A DNA stretch of 64,000 nt from Deinococcus deserti VCD115 (lineage in GTDB: Bacteria > Deinococcota > Deinococci > Deinococcales > Deinococcaceae): assembly GCF_000020685.1 (NCBI RefSeq), contig NC_012526.1, positions 2,086,001 through 2,150,000 on the forward strand, read 5' to 3'. Positions 20,222 to 27,760 of this stretch are shown in pieces. Position numbers and translations under genes: made by a program. Below the pieces are notes generated by a model. That model saw only the letters and a list, made by a program, of their open reading frames with translations, ran no database searches and had not been told where the DNA came from. The first letter of the stretch is position 1. Every line of letters begins with the position of its first letter.

Positions 20222-21313
20222 ATGACAACGCAATCCACACCGTCTTCCTTTACGGCAGGCCACACCCGGCCGCTGGCCCACCGTGGCCAGAACCTGATCA
20301 CGATTCTCCTGGGCTTCTGGCTGATGATCGGCCTGTTTGTCGATGGGTGGGCACATCAGCACCTGCCTTCTACCCTGGAAACGTTCTTTACTCCATGGCA
20401 CGGCTTGTTCTACGCAGGCTATGCGGCTACGGCAGCCTGGATCGTCTTTCTGATCTCACGCAATGTGCGCAGAGGCGCGCGAGGTCTGGCAGCCATTCCT
20501 CTGGGGTATGAAGCCGGAGTCGCCGGGATTTTCCTGTTCGGGGCGGGCGGCGTGGGTGACATGCTGTGGCACACGATTTTCGGCATTGAAAAGGATGTCG
20601 AGGCGCTCCTGAGCCCCACGCACCTGCTGCTGCTGAGCGGCATGCAGCTGATCGTGCTGAGCCCCTTCCTGGCAGCCTGGAAAAACCCTGACCGGACTCA
20701 GGATGCACCGCGCTTCAAGGCTTTTCTCCCAACCCTGCTGTCAGCCACCGCGTCCCTGAGCTTCATGTCCTTCTTTCACATGTATCTGTGGGGCACCACG
20801 ACCGTGCTGCACGCCAGCCCTGCTGTCGCACGCTGGGAAGCTCAGGGGAGCGTCACTTCTGCCCTGGCACAGCAGTACAACCTCGTGGCCATTCTGTTCA
20901 CGACGGTACTCCTGCTGGTTCCGGTGCTGCTGATGGTGCAGCGCTGGCGACTGCCTTTCGGCAGCGTGACGCTCATATTCGGGCTCAATGGTGTGTTGAT
21001 GGCGGCCCTTGGGCTGGCCAGTACGCCAGATATCAGCACGTTAGCCCTGCTCGCCAGTCCCCTGGCCGCCGGGCTGGTGGCTGATGCGCTGCTTGGGCGC
21101 CAGGCTGCCCAGCCACGCCCAGCTGGCATCTGGCTGCTGGGCTTTGTGACTCCCGTGGTGTTCTGGGGTGTGCATTTTCTGTGTGTGGCACTGCTCTACG
21201 GCGAAGGCTGGAGTGTAGAACTCTGGTCCGGGATCACCTTCATGTCGGGCCTGATCGGATTTGCACTTAGTCTGCTGAGTACTCCGCCCTCACTGCCCAG
21301 ACCCGAAAGTTGA
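20222..21313 (+). CDS. polytopic membrane protein of unknown function
   Basis: 363 residues with about nine to ten hydrophobic helices spread over the whole length, e.g. ILLGFWLMIGLFVDGWAH near residue 40, VAILFTTVLLLVPVLLMV near 230 and LALLASPLAAGLVADALL near 285. Histidines and tryptophans cluster at the helix ends (GWAHQHL, MLWHTIFG, HMYLWGTT), which could bind metal or haem, but no family is recognised. The ATG at 20222 follows GGAGG with seven-base spacing; an in-frame ATG at 20168 has no ribosome-binding site. Single gene ending in a clear terminator. Confidence 0.85.
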   Translation: MTTQSTPSSFTAGHTRPLAHRGQNLITILLGFWLMIGLFVDGWAHQHLPSTLETFFTPWHGLFYAGYAATAAWIVFLISRNVRRGARGLAAIPLGYEAGVAGIFLFGAGGVGDMLWHTIFGIEKDVEALLSPTHLLLLSGMQLIVLSPFLAAWKNPDRTQDAPRFKAFLPTLLSATASLSFMSFFHMYLWGTTTVLHASPAVARWEAQGSVTSALAQQYNLVAILFTTVLLLVPVLLMVQRWRLPFGSVTLIFGLNGVLMAALGLASTPDISTLALLASPLAAGLVADALLGRQAAQPRPAGIWLLGFVTPVVFWGVHFLCVALLYGEGWSVELWSGITFMSGLIGFALSLLSTPPSLPRPES

Positions 21314-21331
21314 TTCCGATTTCATGCCCTG

Positions 21332-21354
21332 AGGCCGCCTGTCATGGGCGGCCT
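21332..21354 (+). terminator. terminator after the membrane protein gene
   Basis: 8-bp stem (21332-21339 with 21347-21354), 7-base loop, followed by TCTTCTGTCT. Confidence 0.75.
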
Positions 21355-21597
21355 TCTTCTGTCTGCAGGGCAGCAAAGCCTGCGCCGCACGGTTCCCGCA
21401 GCGCTGAACTACCATCCGATGAAATTGCTCTGCCGCCAGTGGCCCCAGATCAGCGCGACGCTTCCTTGAGACAGGAGCGTCAAACATACTGAAGAGGTCA
21501 GCTCTACACCACACTGAACACTTACGCTGACGTCAGAGTTCTCTGTATGGCTTTCCTTGATTCTTCTTGGGCCGGCAAGGGTCTGAGCCCGCGGGCG

Positions 21598-21603
21598 TAT
21601 GCT
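21598..21603 (+). promoter_or_regulatory. leaderless-type -10 of the small secreted protein gene
   Basis: TATGCT, five bases before the ATG at 21609. Confidence 0.45.
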
Positions 21604-21608
21604 CAGGT

Positions 21609-22007
21609 ATGGAGTTGCAAATGAAACAAGCTCTTGCGCTGTTTGCGGTTGCCCTTCTTTCAATTGCTTCTGCGGCCTGTCCCACAAAACCTGGGTATGC
21701 CGCCAATGGTCTGGTCAAACTTCCGCCTGGCGTAAACGTAACGTGTGAAGGAGCCGTCTACCGTGAGTACAGGTCCATGGTTTCTGGCGAAAGCTGGGGT
21801 GAGGTTCTGTATGTCCCCCGTACCAGCAAAGGTGCTGCCAGCCTGACCAGGGTAGTCAAGATGATTACAGCCAAAGGTTACAAAGAAATTTCGCGCAAAA
21901 AAACCGACCAGATGTTGATTATCCGGTTCAGGAAAAACGATGCTGTTCTGACCTCAATGCGGTCTGAAGACCGTGAAGCAATGTACATGGTGTTGACCGG
22001 TAAGTGA
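21609..22007 (+). CDS. small secreted protein of unknown function
   Basis: 132 residues. A signal sequence with a hydrophobic core (LALFAVALLSIASAA) is followed at once by a cysteine, either a weak lipobox (SAAC) or a normal cleavage site. The mature part, about 108 residues, is basic, with a glycine/tyrosine-rich start and a C-terminal alternating pattern (MLIIRFRKNDAVLTSM) suggesting a small alpha/beta domain. No family recognised. The start at 21609 is inferred from TATGCT five bases upstream; a second in-frame ATG at 21621 is the alternative. Base composition is less GC-rich than the neighbours, a weak hint of a recently acquired or fast-evolving gene. Confidence 0.65.
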   Translation: MELQMKQALALFAVALLSIASAACPTKPGYAANGLVKLPPGVNVTCEGAVYREYRSMVSGESWGEVLYVPRTSKGAASLTRVVKMITAKGYKEISRKKTDQMLIIRFRKNDAVLTSMRSEDREAMYMVLTGK

Positions 22008-22415
22008 ACAGGCAAGACGGTTACTGATGATGCGCTTTGAATACGCTGGGCGGGTGTAATGGCAGCCAGAGTTTCTCCAAGTTTACGGGGGACTCTGCTC
22101 CCAGGAAGCGAGGGAGTCCCTTCACTCTTGTCTCTGGAAAACAAGCTTCCTGTCATCACAGGCACGGCGGATATCACATGGGACCTGCGGCCCTGATGGA
22201 GAGTCTCTATTCCCAGCGAGGGTCGTGTTGCAGGGGTTCGACCTCTATACGCCACCCCCGCGCAGAAATGATTGCCGCTGGTCCTGGGCGACATAGCAAC
22301 CGCTGAGGCGTGCTTACCGGAACTGACTGCGAAGACCACCATACGGGTATCACGCTAAGGCGAGCAGTCACCTGAGAGCGCTCAAGTTCAGAGAACCGCC
22401 TGAGCGAAAAAAGAA
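22008..22415. other. intergenic region, no gene recognised
   Basis: Short frames on both strands lack start signals and coding-like composition. It ends at the terminator of the tRNA operon. Confidence 0.4.
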
Positions 22416-22438
22416 AAACTCCGTACGAAACGGAGTTT
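22416..22438 (-). terminator. terminator of the tRNA-Ile-tRNA-Val operon
   Basis: 9-bp stem (22416-22424 with 22430-22438), 5-base loop. Read on the minus strand it is followed by TTCTTTTTT. It starts four bases after the tRNA-Val CCA. Confidence 0.9.
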
Positions 22439-22441
22439 AAT

Positions 22442-22516
22442 TGGTGGGCGGTATAGGACTTGAACCTACGACCTCTCGCGTGTGAAGCGAATGCTCTACC
22501 ACTGAGCTAACCGCCC
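22442..22516 (-). tRNA. tRNA-Val (anticodon CAC)
   Basis: 75 bases including an encoded CCA end. The 7-bp acceptor stem (GGGCGGT with ACCGCCC), D arm (GCTC...GAGC), anticodon loop TTCACAC and T arm (GGTTCAAGTCC) all fold normally. Anticodon CAC reads GUG. It lies six bases downstream of the tRNA-Ile(CAT) gene in the same transcript. Confidence 0.95.
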
Positions 22517-22522
22517 GGATGT

Positions 22523-22598
<76 letters not shown>

Positions 22599-22632
22599 TG
22601 CCAGAAGCAGACCCAACTCTTGGGCGAGGGGA

Positions 22633-22661
22633 AGTGTATCAATGCACCCGGAGCTTGTCAA
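22633..22661 (-). promoter_or_regulatory. consensus sigma-70 promoter of the tRNA operon
   Basis: Minus strand: TTGACA (22656-22661), 17-base spacer, TACACT (22633-22638), then a C-rich discriminator. It is nearly back to back with the glgA -10 at 22669. Confidence 0.85.
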
Positions 22662-22668
22662 ACCGGCG

Positions 22669-22674
22669 TATTGT
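22669..22674 (+). promoter_or_regulatory. leaderless-type -10 of glgA
   Basis: TATTGT, six bases before the ATG at 22681. It sets the start there rather than at the ATG at 22642, which lies inside the divergent tRNA promoter. Confidence 0.6.
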
Positions 22675-22680
22675 CACGGT

Positions 22681-24021
22681 ATGCGTGTGCTGCATGTAAC
22701 GTCGGAAGTCTTTCCTTTCTCGCGCTCCGGAGGCCTGGGCGACGTGCTGGGAGCCTTGCCTGCGGTTCAGGCCACACTTGGCGCCCAGGTCAGTGTGCTG
22801 TCTCCGTGGTATGGGTCGCTGGCTGGCGCTCCTGAACAGATCTGGGCGGGCGACGTGGCGGATGTCGGGCCGGTCCGGGTCGGTGAATTGCGGCAGGACG
22901 GCGTGCGTTTTCTGTTCCTGGGCCTGCCGGAGTTCGAGCGCGAGGGGCTGTACCATCCCGACGACGTGTGGCGCTTCTGCACCTACGGCCGGGCCGTCTT
23001 GCCTGTACTCCGCGCGCTGAACGAGGTTCCTGACGTGCTGCATGGCCACGACTGGCAGGCTGGGCTGGTGGTCGCGCACGCGCACGAGGCAGGCTGGCGC
23101 ACTGTGTACACGGTGCACAACCTGCAGTACCAGGGACGCTGGAATCTGGCGGAAGCGTCCGGATGGAGCGGGCTGGGACCAGCATGGCTGACCCATGAGG
23201 GAGCCGAATTCTACGGTGACCTGAACCTGATGAAGGCCGGGTTGATCGCAGCGAACCACGTGACTACGGTCAGCCCGCAGTACGCCCGTGAAATCACGAC
23301 CCAGCAGTACGGCGAAGGACTTCAGGGCGTCCTGCTGCGGCTGACGCTGGAGGGCCGCCTCAGTGGCATCATCAATGGTCTGGATCAGGAGCGCTGGAAC
23401 CCACGTACGGACCCGGATGTGCCCGCCTACAGCGACCTGGCAGGCAAGGCGGCTGCCACACAGGCCCTGCGCACCGAGTTCGGTCTGGACAAGGCTCCGG
23501 TGCTGGGGGTGGTCAGCCGGCTGGCCGACCAGAAAGGCATGGACCTGCTGATCGAGGCCCTGCCCAGGCTGGTTCATAACTGGAACGTGGTGGTTCTGGG
23601 CGGGGGCGATCCCCTCCTGACCGCTGCTCTGGAAGGGTGGGCGCAACACCCCCGCGTCAGCTTCGCCCAGGGCATGAACGAGGCGCTGGCCCACCAGATC
23701 TACGCGGGTTCGGACGCTTTTGCCATGCCCAGCCGCTTTGAGCCCTGCGGGCTCTCGCAGATGATTGCCATGCGCTACGGCACCCTGCCGGTGGTGCGCG
23801 AAACCGGTGGGCTGGTGGATACGGTGCCGCCAGACGTGGGCTTCCGCTTTCAGCCGGCCACACCCGAAGCATTGGTGGAAGCCTGCCAGCAGGCGCGCGC
23901 GGCGTTTGAGGACCAGTCGGACTGGGAAGCCCGGGTGGCCCGGGCCATGGCCCTGGACTTCAGCTGGGACGGACCGGCGCGTGAATATCTCGCGCTGTAC
24001 GAGCGAGTTGTGACCGGCTGA
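22681..24021 (+). CDS. glgA: glycogen synthase (ADP-glucose, GT5)
   Basis: GlgA adds glucose from ADP-glucose to glycogen. 446 residues, slightly short for the family. Starts MRVLHVTSEVFPF like other GlgA; the N-terminal ADP-glucose motif, K-x-G-G in E. coli, reads RSGG here (SRSGGLGDV near residue 15). GHDWQAGLV near 120 and the GT5 catalytic block SRFEPCGLSQMIAMRYGTLP near 345 are intact. The C-terminal nucleotide-binding domain has VVSRLADQKGMDLL. It is alone; glgC is 15 kb away on the other strand. It ends three bases from the convergent hydrolase with no room for a separate terminator. Confidence 0.95.
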   Translation: MRVLHVTSEVFPFSRSGGLGDVLGALPAVQATLGAQVSVLSPWYGSLAGAPEQIWAGDVADVGPVRVGELRQDGVRFLFLGLPEFEREGLYHPDDVWRFCTYGRAVLPVLRALNEVPDVLHGHDWQAGLVVAHAHEAGWRTVYTVHNLQYQGRWNLAEASGWSGLGPAWLTHEGAEFYGDLNLMKAGLIAANHVTTVSPQYAREITTQQYGEGLQGVLLRLTLEGRLSGIINGLDQERWNPRTDPDVPAYSDLAGKAAATQALRTEFGLDKAPVLGVVSRLADQKGMDLLIEALPRLVHNWNVVVLGGGDPLLTAALEGWAQHPRVSFAQGMNEALAHQIYAGSDAFAMPSRFEPCGLSQMIAMRYGTLPVVRETGGLVDTVPPDVGFRFQPATPEALVEACQQARAAFEDQSDWEARVARAMALDFSWDGPAREYLALYERVVTG

Positions 24022-24024
24022 GCT

Positions 24025-24729
24025 TCAGCTCTTCAGGAATTCCAGCAGCGCAGTGTTGAAAGCCTCCGGCTGATCCATGTTGGACAGGTGCGCAGCCTCG
24101 GGCAGGACCATGAGCTGACCGCGCCCAGCTGCGGCAATTTCCTGGGCGCGGTCGACCGGGGTGAGCTGATCATTGGCACCAACCACCACCAGCAGCGGAA
24201 CTTTAAGAGCCTCCAGGGTATGTCGCTGGTCCTGGCGCTCCGCCATGGCCCGCAGCGCCCCGGCAATGCCGGAACGGGAGGCAAGCTCAATCATCGGCTT
24301 GACCTGTTCAAACGTTGCCGGAGCGTGCTCGTCACGGGCAGCCTCCACCAGGAACCCGCTTCCCTCGCGCAGAACACGCTCGGCCTGAGCAAGGCGGTCC
24401 GCCTGCTTTTCAGGGGAGTCTGCGCGCAGGGTGGTATCAGCCAGGACCACCCGGTCAAAACGACCTGGAGCCTGAGCCAGCAATTCCAGGGCAAGGTAGC
24501 CGCCCATGCTGAGCCCGACCAACGCCAGCGGTTCTTCCGGAAAGGTTTCCAGCAGCGCCTGAGCGGTGTCCTGCAGGCTGGTCATGTGGCCGTCCTGGCC
24601 TCCAAAGCCCGGCAGATCAGGCTTCAGGACACGCATCCCGGCGTCTTCCAGGGCTCTGGCCTGCTTGTCCCACATGGCGGCGGACAGTGGGTAGGCGTGC
24701 AGCATGACTACAGTGGGGAGTCGTGTCAT
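24025..24729 (-). CDS. alpha/beta hydrolase
   Basis: A compact alpha/beta-hydrolase of 234 residues, without signal peptide, so cytoplasmic. The oxyanion motif is MLHAYPLSAAMW near residue 10 and the nucleophile elbow GLSMGGY near 92. The acid is in VVGANDQLTP near 180 and the histidine in PEAAHLSNMDQP near 208: a complete triad in the usual order. It resembles 3-oxoadipate enol-lactonase or haloperoxidase-like hydrolases, but no neighbouring pathway identifies a substrate. The leaderless-type box TAGCCT at 24736-24741, six bases upstream, sets the start at 24729. Monocistronic, convergent with glgA. Confidence 0.85.
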   Translation of the reverse strand: MTRLPTVVMLHAYPLSAAMWDKQARALEDAGMRVLKPDLPGFGGQDGHMTSLQDTAQALLETFPEEPLALVGLSMGGYLALELLAQAPGRFDRVVLADTTLRADSPEKQADRLAQAERVLREGSGFLVEAARDEHAPATFEQVKPMIELASRSGIAGALRAMAERQDQRHTLEALKVPLLVVVGANDQLTPVDRAQEIAAAGRGQLMVLPEAAHLSNMDQPEAFNTALLEFLKS

Positions 24730-24735
24730 GGACGC

Positions 24736-24741
24736 AGGCTA
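24736..24741 (-). promoter_or_regulatory. leaderless-type -10 of the alpha/beta hydrolase gene
   Basis: TAGCCT on the minus strand, six bases before the ATG at 24729. Confidence 0.6.
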
Positions 24742-24980
24742 GGAGGTCTGGCGGTCCCCAGGCCTTCAGCCTCCCTTGACCCCCGCCGGAGCCACAAGGC
24801 AAAGACGACCCGAAGGTCGCCAGTTTAAGTGAAGTTTCAGACTTGCAGGTCACGACCGCCAGAGATTTTCAGATTGCCTCGCGCCGGCTGAGCGCACCGT
24901 CCGTGATGCTCAAGAGCGGCAGACGTTTCACCCTCAGGGCGCAGAATATGTTCCTTCAGCTCTGCCAAGTGGTCTGGAGA

Positions 24981-25643
24981 TTACAGCCGGTCACTTAGCC
25001 AGGCATTCACATCATCCAGCTCCTGGGGGCTGATCTCGTGGCCCATGTCGTACTCGCGGCAGGTCAGCTGCACGCCAAGTTCAGCCAGCAGGGCCTGACT
25101 GGCCCGCCCATGATGGATGCCTAGCTTGGAGTCCGCGACGCCGTGTCCCACGAAGACCGGAAGATGGTCCAGCCCGTCACGTGGCTGGAAGTGCGGCCGG
25201 GCTTCGGGCAGGATGCGGCCGCTGAGCATCACCAGACCGGCCACCAGATCGGGTCTGGACAGCGCCACACTCGCGCCGATGATGGCCCCCTGCGAGAAGC
25301 CCAGCACAAACACCTTTTCAGGGTCGATGCCATGCTGCCGCACCAGCCTCGGCAGGAATTCAATCAGCATCTGGCGGCTGGCTTCTGCCTCGTGAGGCAC
25401 GATCACGGGCTCGGGCGTGAACTGGACCCGGAAAAAGCCGTAACCCCCAGGGTGAAGTTCAAGCGGTGCGCGCACGCTGATGATGGTCAGGCGGGGGTCC
25501 AACCTGGGCGTCAGTCCCAGAAGGCTGGTTTCGTTGGCACCCACCCCGTGCAACAGCACCAGTGCAGGAGCTTTGCCGGGCTGTGGGGCACGCGGCGGCT
25601 GAACAATGGTGGTCAGCTCATGGCCTCCAGGCTCGGCGGTCAC
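24981..25643 (-). CDS. MhqD-like phospholipase/carboxylesterase
   Basis: 220-residue esterase of the Abhydrolase_2 (phospholipase/carboxylesterase) family, like Bacillus MhqD. LLHGVGANE near residue 30 forms the oxyanion region, GFSQGAIIG near 115 carries the nucleophile, GVADSKLGI near 170 the acid, and DMGHEIS near 200 the histidine. The start is a GTG (25641-25643) overlapping the stop of the dioxygenase gene (GTGA), so it is translationally coupled as the last gene of the Mhq-like cluster. In Bacillus, mhqD is induced by quinones; its substrate is not known. Assignment to that system rests on gene content. Confidence 0.88.
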   Translation of the reverse strand: MTAEPGGHELTTIVQPPRAPQPGKAPALVLLHGVGANETSLLGLTPRLDPRLTIISVRAPLELHPGGYGFFRVQFTPEPVIVPHEAEASRQMLIEFLPRLVRQHGIDPEKVFVLGFSQGAIIGASVALSRPDLVAGLVMLSGRILPEARPHFQPRDGLDHLPVFVGHGVADSKLGIHHGRASQALLAELGVQLTCREYDMGHEISPQELDDVNAWLSDRL

Positions 25644-26536
25644 AGGCGCTGTGTCTCCGCCGAGCCTGCCAGGGAGAAGCTCAGGAGGTTGGCCGAAGGG
25701 TCATGCACTTCGAGGCTGTCCGACTTCTGCGTAAAGACCACACCAGCAGCCTGCAACCGCTGGGCCAGATGCTCCAGGTCCGAAGCGGCAGGCAGCTGAA
25801 GGTGCACGCGCTCGAGCCGGGCGCTGCCTTCAGGGGCCGGTGCGCCTCCTTCGCTTTGCCAGGTGTTGAGGCCAAAGTGATGGTGATAGCCACCGACCGA
25901 AATAAACAGGGCGCCGGGCCAGCGGGCCACGACATCAAAGCCCAGCACCTGCCGGTAGAACGTTTCTGTGGCAGCAAGGTTGCTGACGCGCAGGTGAACG
26001 TGGCCCATCACGGTGCCGCCAGGAAGCTCCGCGAACGGCTGATCGGCCCCGGGCTCTGCCAGCAGGCCCGGAATGTCGATGGGATCGCTGGCCATCCGGA
26101 CCTGGTCCAGATCCCACTGCCATTCGCTGCGGGGACGGTCACGGTAAACCTCGATGCCGTGGCCATCGGGGTCAGTGAGGTAGAAGGCTTCACTGACCAG
26201 ATGATCTCCCTGCCCGACGCGTAACCCCAGCCCGGCAACGTGCCGCACCCAGCGGCCCAGGTCGGCGCGGGTGGGCAGCAGCACGGCAAAGTGATACAGG
26301 CCGCTGGCACCTGCCGGCGCAGCTCGCGCGCCAGGACGCTCTGTGAGGTGCAGGAGCGGCAGGGCGCCAGCACCGAGTGTGACCGCCCCGGCTTGCTGAT
26401 CCAGGACCGTCATGCCCAGCACCTGCCGGTAGAAGGTGACGCTGCGGTCCAGATCACTCACGCTGAGCTCGACCGGGCCCACGGTCAGGCCTTTTGGAAG
26501 GCGGCCTGGGAGGAGGGGAAGCTGTGGCTGCGTCAT
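25640..26536 (-). CDS. MhqO/MhqA-like two-domain VOC (ring-cleavage dioxygenase type) protein
   Basis: 298 residues with two vicinal-oxygen-chelate domains, as in COG2514 (CatE/MhqO) proteins. Domain 1 has VELSVSDLDRSVTFY, LYHFAVLLP and DPDGHGIEVYRDRP. Domain 2 has MGHVHLRVSNL and GGYHHHFGLNTW. Histidines in GHVHL and YHHH and the glutamate in GIEVY are candidate metal ligands. Bacillus relatives are hydroquinone- and catechol-linked dioxygenases or glyoxalases under MhqR. The ATG at 26536 has AGGAGGT upstream. It follows the DoxX gene by 67 bases and overlaps the esterase by 4, so it belongs to one operon. Confidence 0.88.
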   Translation of the reverse strand: MTQPQLPLLPGRLPKGLTVGPVELSVSDLDRSVTFYRQVLGMTVLDQQAGAVTLGAGALPLLHLTERPGARAAPAGASGLYHFAVLLPTRADLGRWVRHVAGLGLRVGQGDHLVSEAFYLTDPDGHGIEVYRDRPRSEWQWDLDQVRMASDPIDIPGLLAEPGADQPFAELPGGTVMGHVHLRVSNLAATETFYRQVLGFDVVARWPGALFISVGGYHHHFGLNTWQSEGGAPAPEGSARLERVHLQLPAASDLEHLAQRLQAAGVVFTQKSDSLEVHDPSANLLSFSLAGSAETQRL

Positions 26537-26603
26537 AGGGGGTACCTCCTGTGCACGGGGCGGGAAGTATCCAGCGACTTCCCTGGGCTTGGATGGCGTC
26601 AGC

Positions 26604-27035
26604 TTACTGGCGGCGGGACAGCACGTGGTCCAGTGCGTAGCGGCCCGCACCACTCAGCGCGAGGGCAGACGTTGCCGCCATCAGGGCCAGAGGGAATTCC
26701 ATGCCATTGGCGCCGAGAAAGCCTGCCGGCAGGTGAACCAGCACCAGGGCTCCGAGCATCGTTGCAGCCAGCAGCGCGGCCACGGGCCGGGTCAGGAAAC
26801 CGGCAACCAGCGCCAGACCACCCAGCAGTTCCAGTGTGGCCACCAGAGGTGCGGTCAGGCCGGGAAGGGGCACGCCCATCTGGGTAAAGGCGCCTGTGGT
26901 TCCGGGCAGGGTGTAGAGAAAGAACTTCTGGAAGCCGTGGGCAATAAAGATCGCGCCAATCACGACCCGCAGCAGTGTCAGGGCGAGGTCTACGCGGTGT
27001 GCAGCCGGAAACGAGGTGGTGGTCTGGGTGGTCAT
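26604..27035 (-). CDS. DoxX family membrane protein (MhqP-like)
   Basis: 143 residues with four hydrophobic helices and the DoxX/DoxD pattern: LTLLRVVIGAIFIAHGFQKF near residue 20, then LVATLELLGGLALVAGFLTRP near 70, MLGALVLVHLPAGFLG near 100 and a final GGG-poor tail. DoxX-type proteins work at the membrane in oxidative or thiol stress; MhqP of the Bacillus quinone-stress operon is one. The start at 27035 has AAGGAGA at good spacing. It lies 78 bases after the MarR gene on the same strand and before the dioxygenase. An 11-bp palindrome (27090-27100) lies in that gap, of uncertain meaning. Confidence 0.85.
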   Translation of the reverse strand: MTTQTTTSFPAAHRVDLALTLLRVVIGAIFIAHGFQKFFLYTLPGTTGAFTQMGVPLPGLTAPLVATLELLGGLALVAGFLTRPVAALLAATMLGALVLVHLPAGFLGANGMEFPLALMAATSALALSGAGRYALDHVLSRRQ

Positions 27036-27113
27036 GAGGATCTCCTTGAACGAGTGTGGCGATTTCCGGGGGAACGATTGCCGTTTAAACAGATAATCTG
27101 GCCGAGAATAGAG

Positions 27114-27596
27114 TCAGGTGTTTTCCAGAGATGAATCTGGAGCACCTACCTCTGAGAGCAGAGTCAGCAGCTGCCGCAGACGCATTTCTCCCAGGTGACC
27201 GAACTGCCGGCGGTGCAGCTCTTCCAGGGGAGTGTCGAGCTGCCCGACCACATTGAGGCCACTGTCAGAAATGCGGGTCAGGACCACACGCCGGTCCTGT
27301 GCACTGCGCGTACGCTCGACCAGTCCCTGCTTTTCCATGCGGTCGAGCAGCCGGGTGACATCAGGGTCCTTGTTGATCAGCCGGGTGCCGATTTCCCCAC
27401 AGGTCAGGCCCTGTTCACCGGAGCCGCGCAGAATCCGCAACACATTGAACTGGGTGATGCTGAGTCCGGCAGCCTTCAACAGGCCTTCTGTCTCGTCCCG
27501 CAGCTGTGTGGCCAGAAGTTGCAGCGCCAGATAAGCCTCGTGCTCCGGGCTACGGGACGCACTGGGCCGCTGAGGTGAGGAACTGATAGGTGTCAT
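27114..27596 (-). CDS. MarR family transcriptional regulator (MhqR-like)
   Basis: 160-residue winged-helix repressor. The recognition region (SITQFNVLRILRGSGEQGL then GEIGTRLINKDPDVTRLLDR) spans about residues 45-90, and the wing is RTRSAQDRRVVLTRIS near 105. The only cysteine (GLTCGEI, near 67) is an obvious candidate for sensing electrophiles, though Bacillus MhqR itself is not a classical one-cysteine switch. The ATG at 27596 has a strong Shine-Dalgarno (AGGAGG). Its promoter is a consensus sigma-70 site whose spacer is filled by a palindrome, implying autoregulation together with the three genes downstream. Confidence 0.92.
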   Translation of the reverse strand: MTPISSSPQRPSASRSPEHEAYLALQLLATQLRDETEGLLKAAGLSITQFNVLRILRGSGEQGLTCGEIGTRLINKDPDVTRLLDRMEKQGLVERTRSAQDRRVVLTRISDSGLNVVGQLDTPLEELHRRQFGHLGEMRLRQLLTLLSEVGAPDSSLENT

Positions 27597-27628
27597 ACGC
27601 CTCCTGAAGAACCGATCAAACTGCCCTC

Positions 27629-27657
27629 AATATACTCGTTATCACGACTATTGTCAA
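27629..27657 (-). promoter_or_regulatory. consensus sigma-70 promoter of the marR operon
   Basis: Minus strand TTGACA (27652-27657), exactly 17 bases, TATATT (27629-27634). Both hexamers are at or one base from consensus. Confidence 0.88.
27632..27651. promoter_or_regulatory. 20-bp palindromic operator of the MarR regulator
   Basis: ATANTCGTNATNACGANTAT: 16 of 20 positions symmetric, with a perfect TCGT/ACGA core. It fills the promoter spacer and overlaps half of the -10 box, ideal for repression by a MarR dimer. Confidence 0.75.
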
Positions 27658-27748
27658 GAGGAGGGTTTTTCTGAAAAGACAGATCAGGCTGAGATGCAGC
27701 TTTAGAAAAAGCCTGCACCACTGCACGTCCTTTTGTGGACGCCCCTGC

Positions 27749-27754
27749 TAGGCT
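27749..27754 (+). promoter_or_regulatory. leaderless-type -10 of the GNAT gene
   Basis: TAGGCT, six bases before a GTG at 27761. Confidence 0.55.
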
Positions 27755-27760
27755 CGAGAT

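Noticed and set aside
22037..22306. 89-codon plus-strand frame in the gap before the tRNA genes
   Set aside because: No start signal, irregular codon usage and no homology by eye.
27090..27100. 11-bp palindrome CAGATAATCTG between marR and doxX
   Set aside because: It does not resemble the operator at 27632 and no promoter is placed around it; probably chance.
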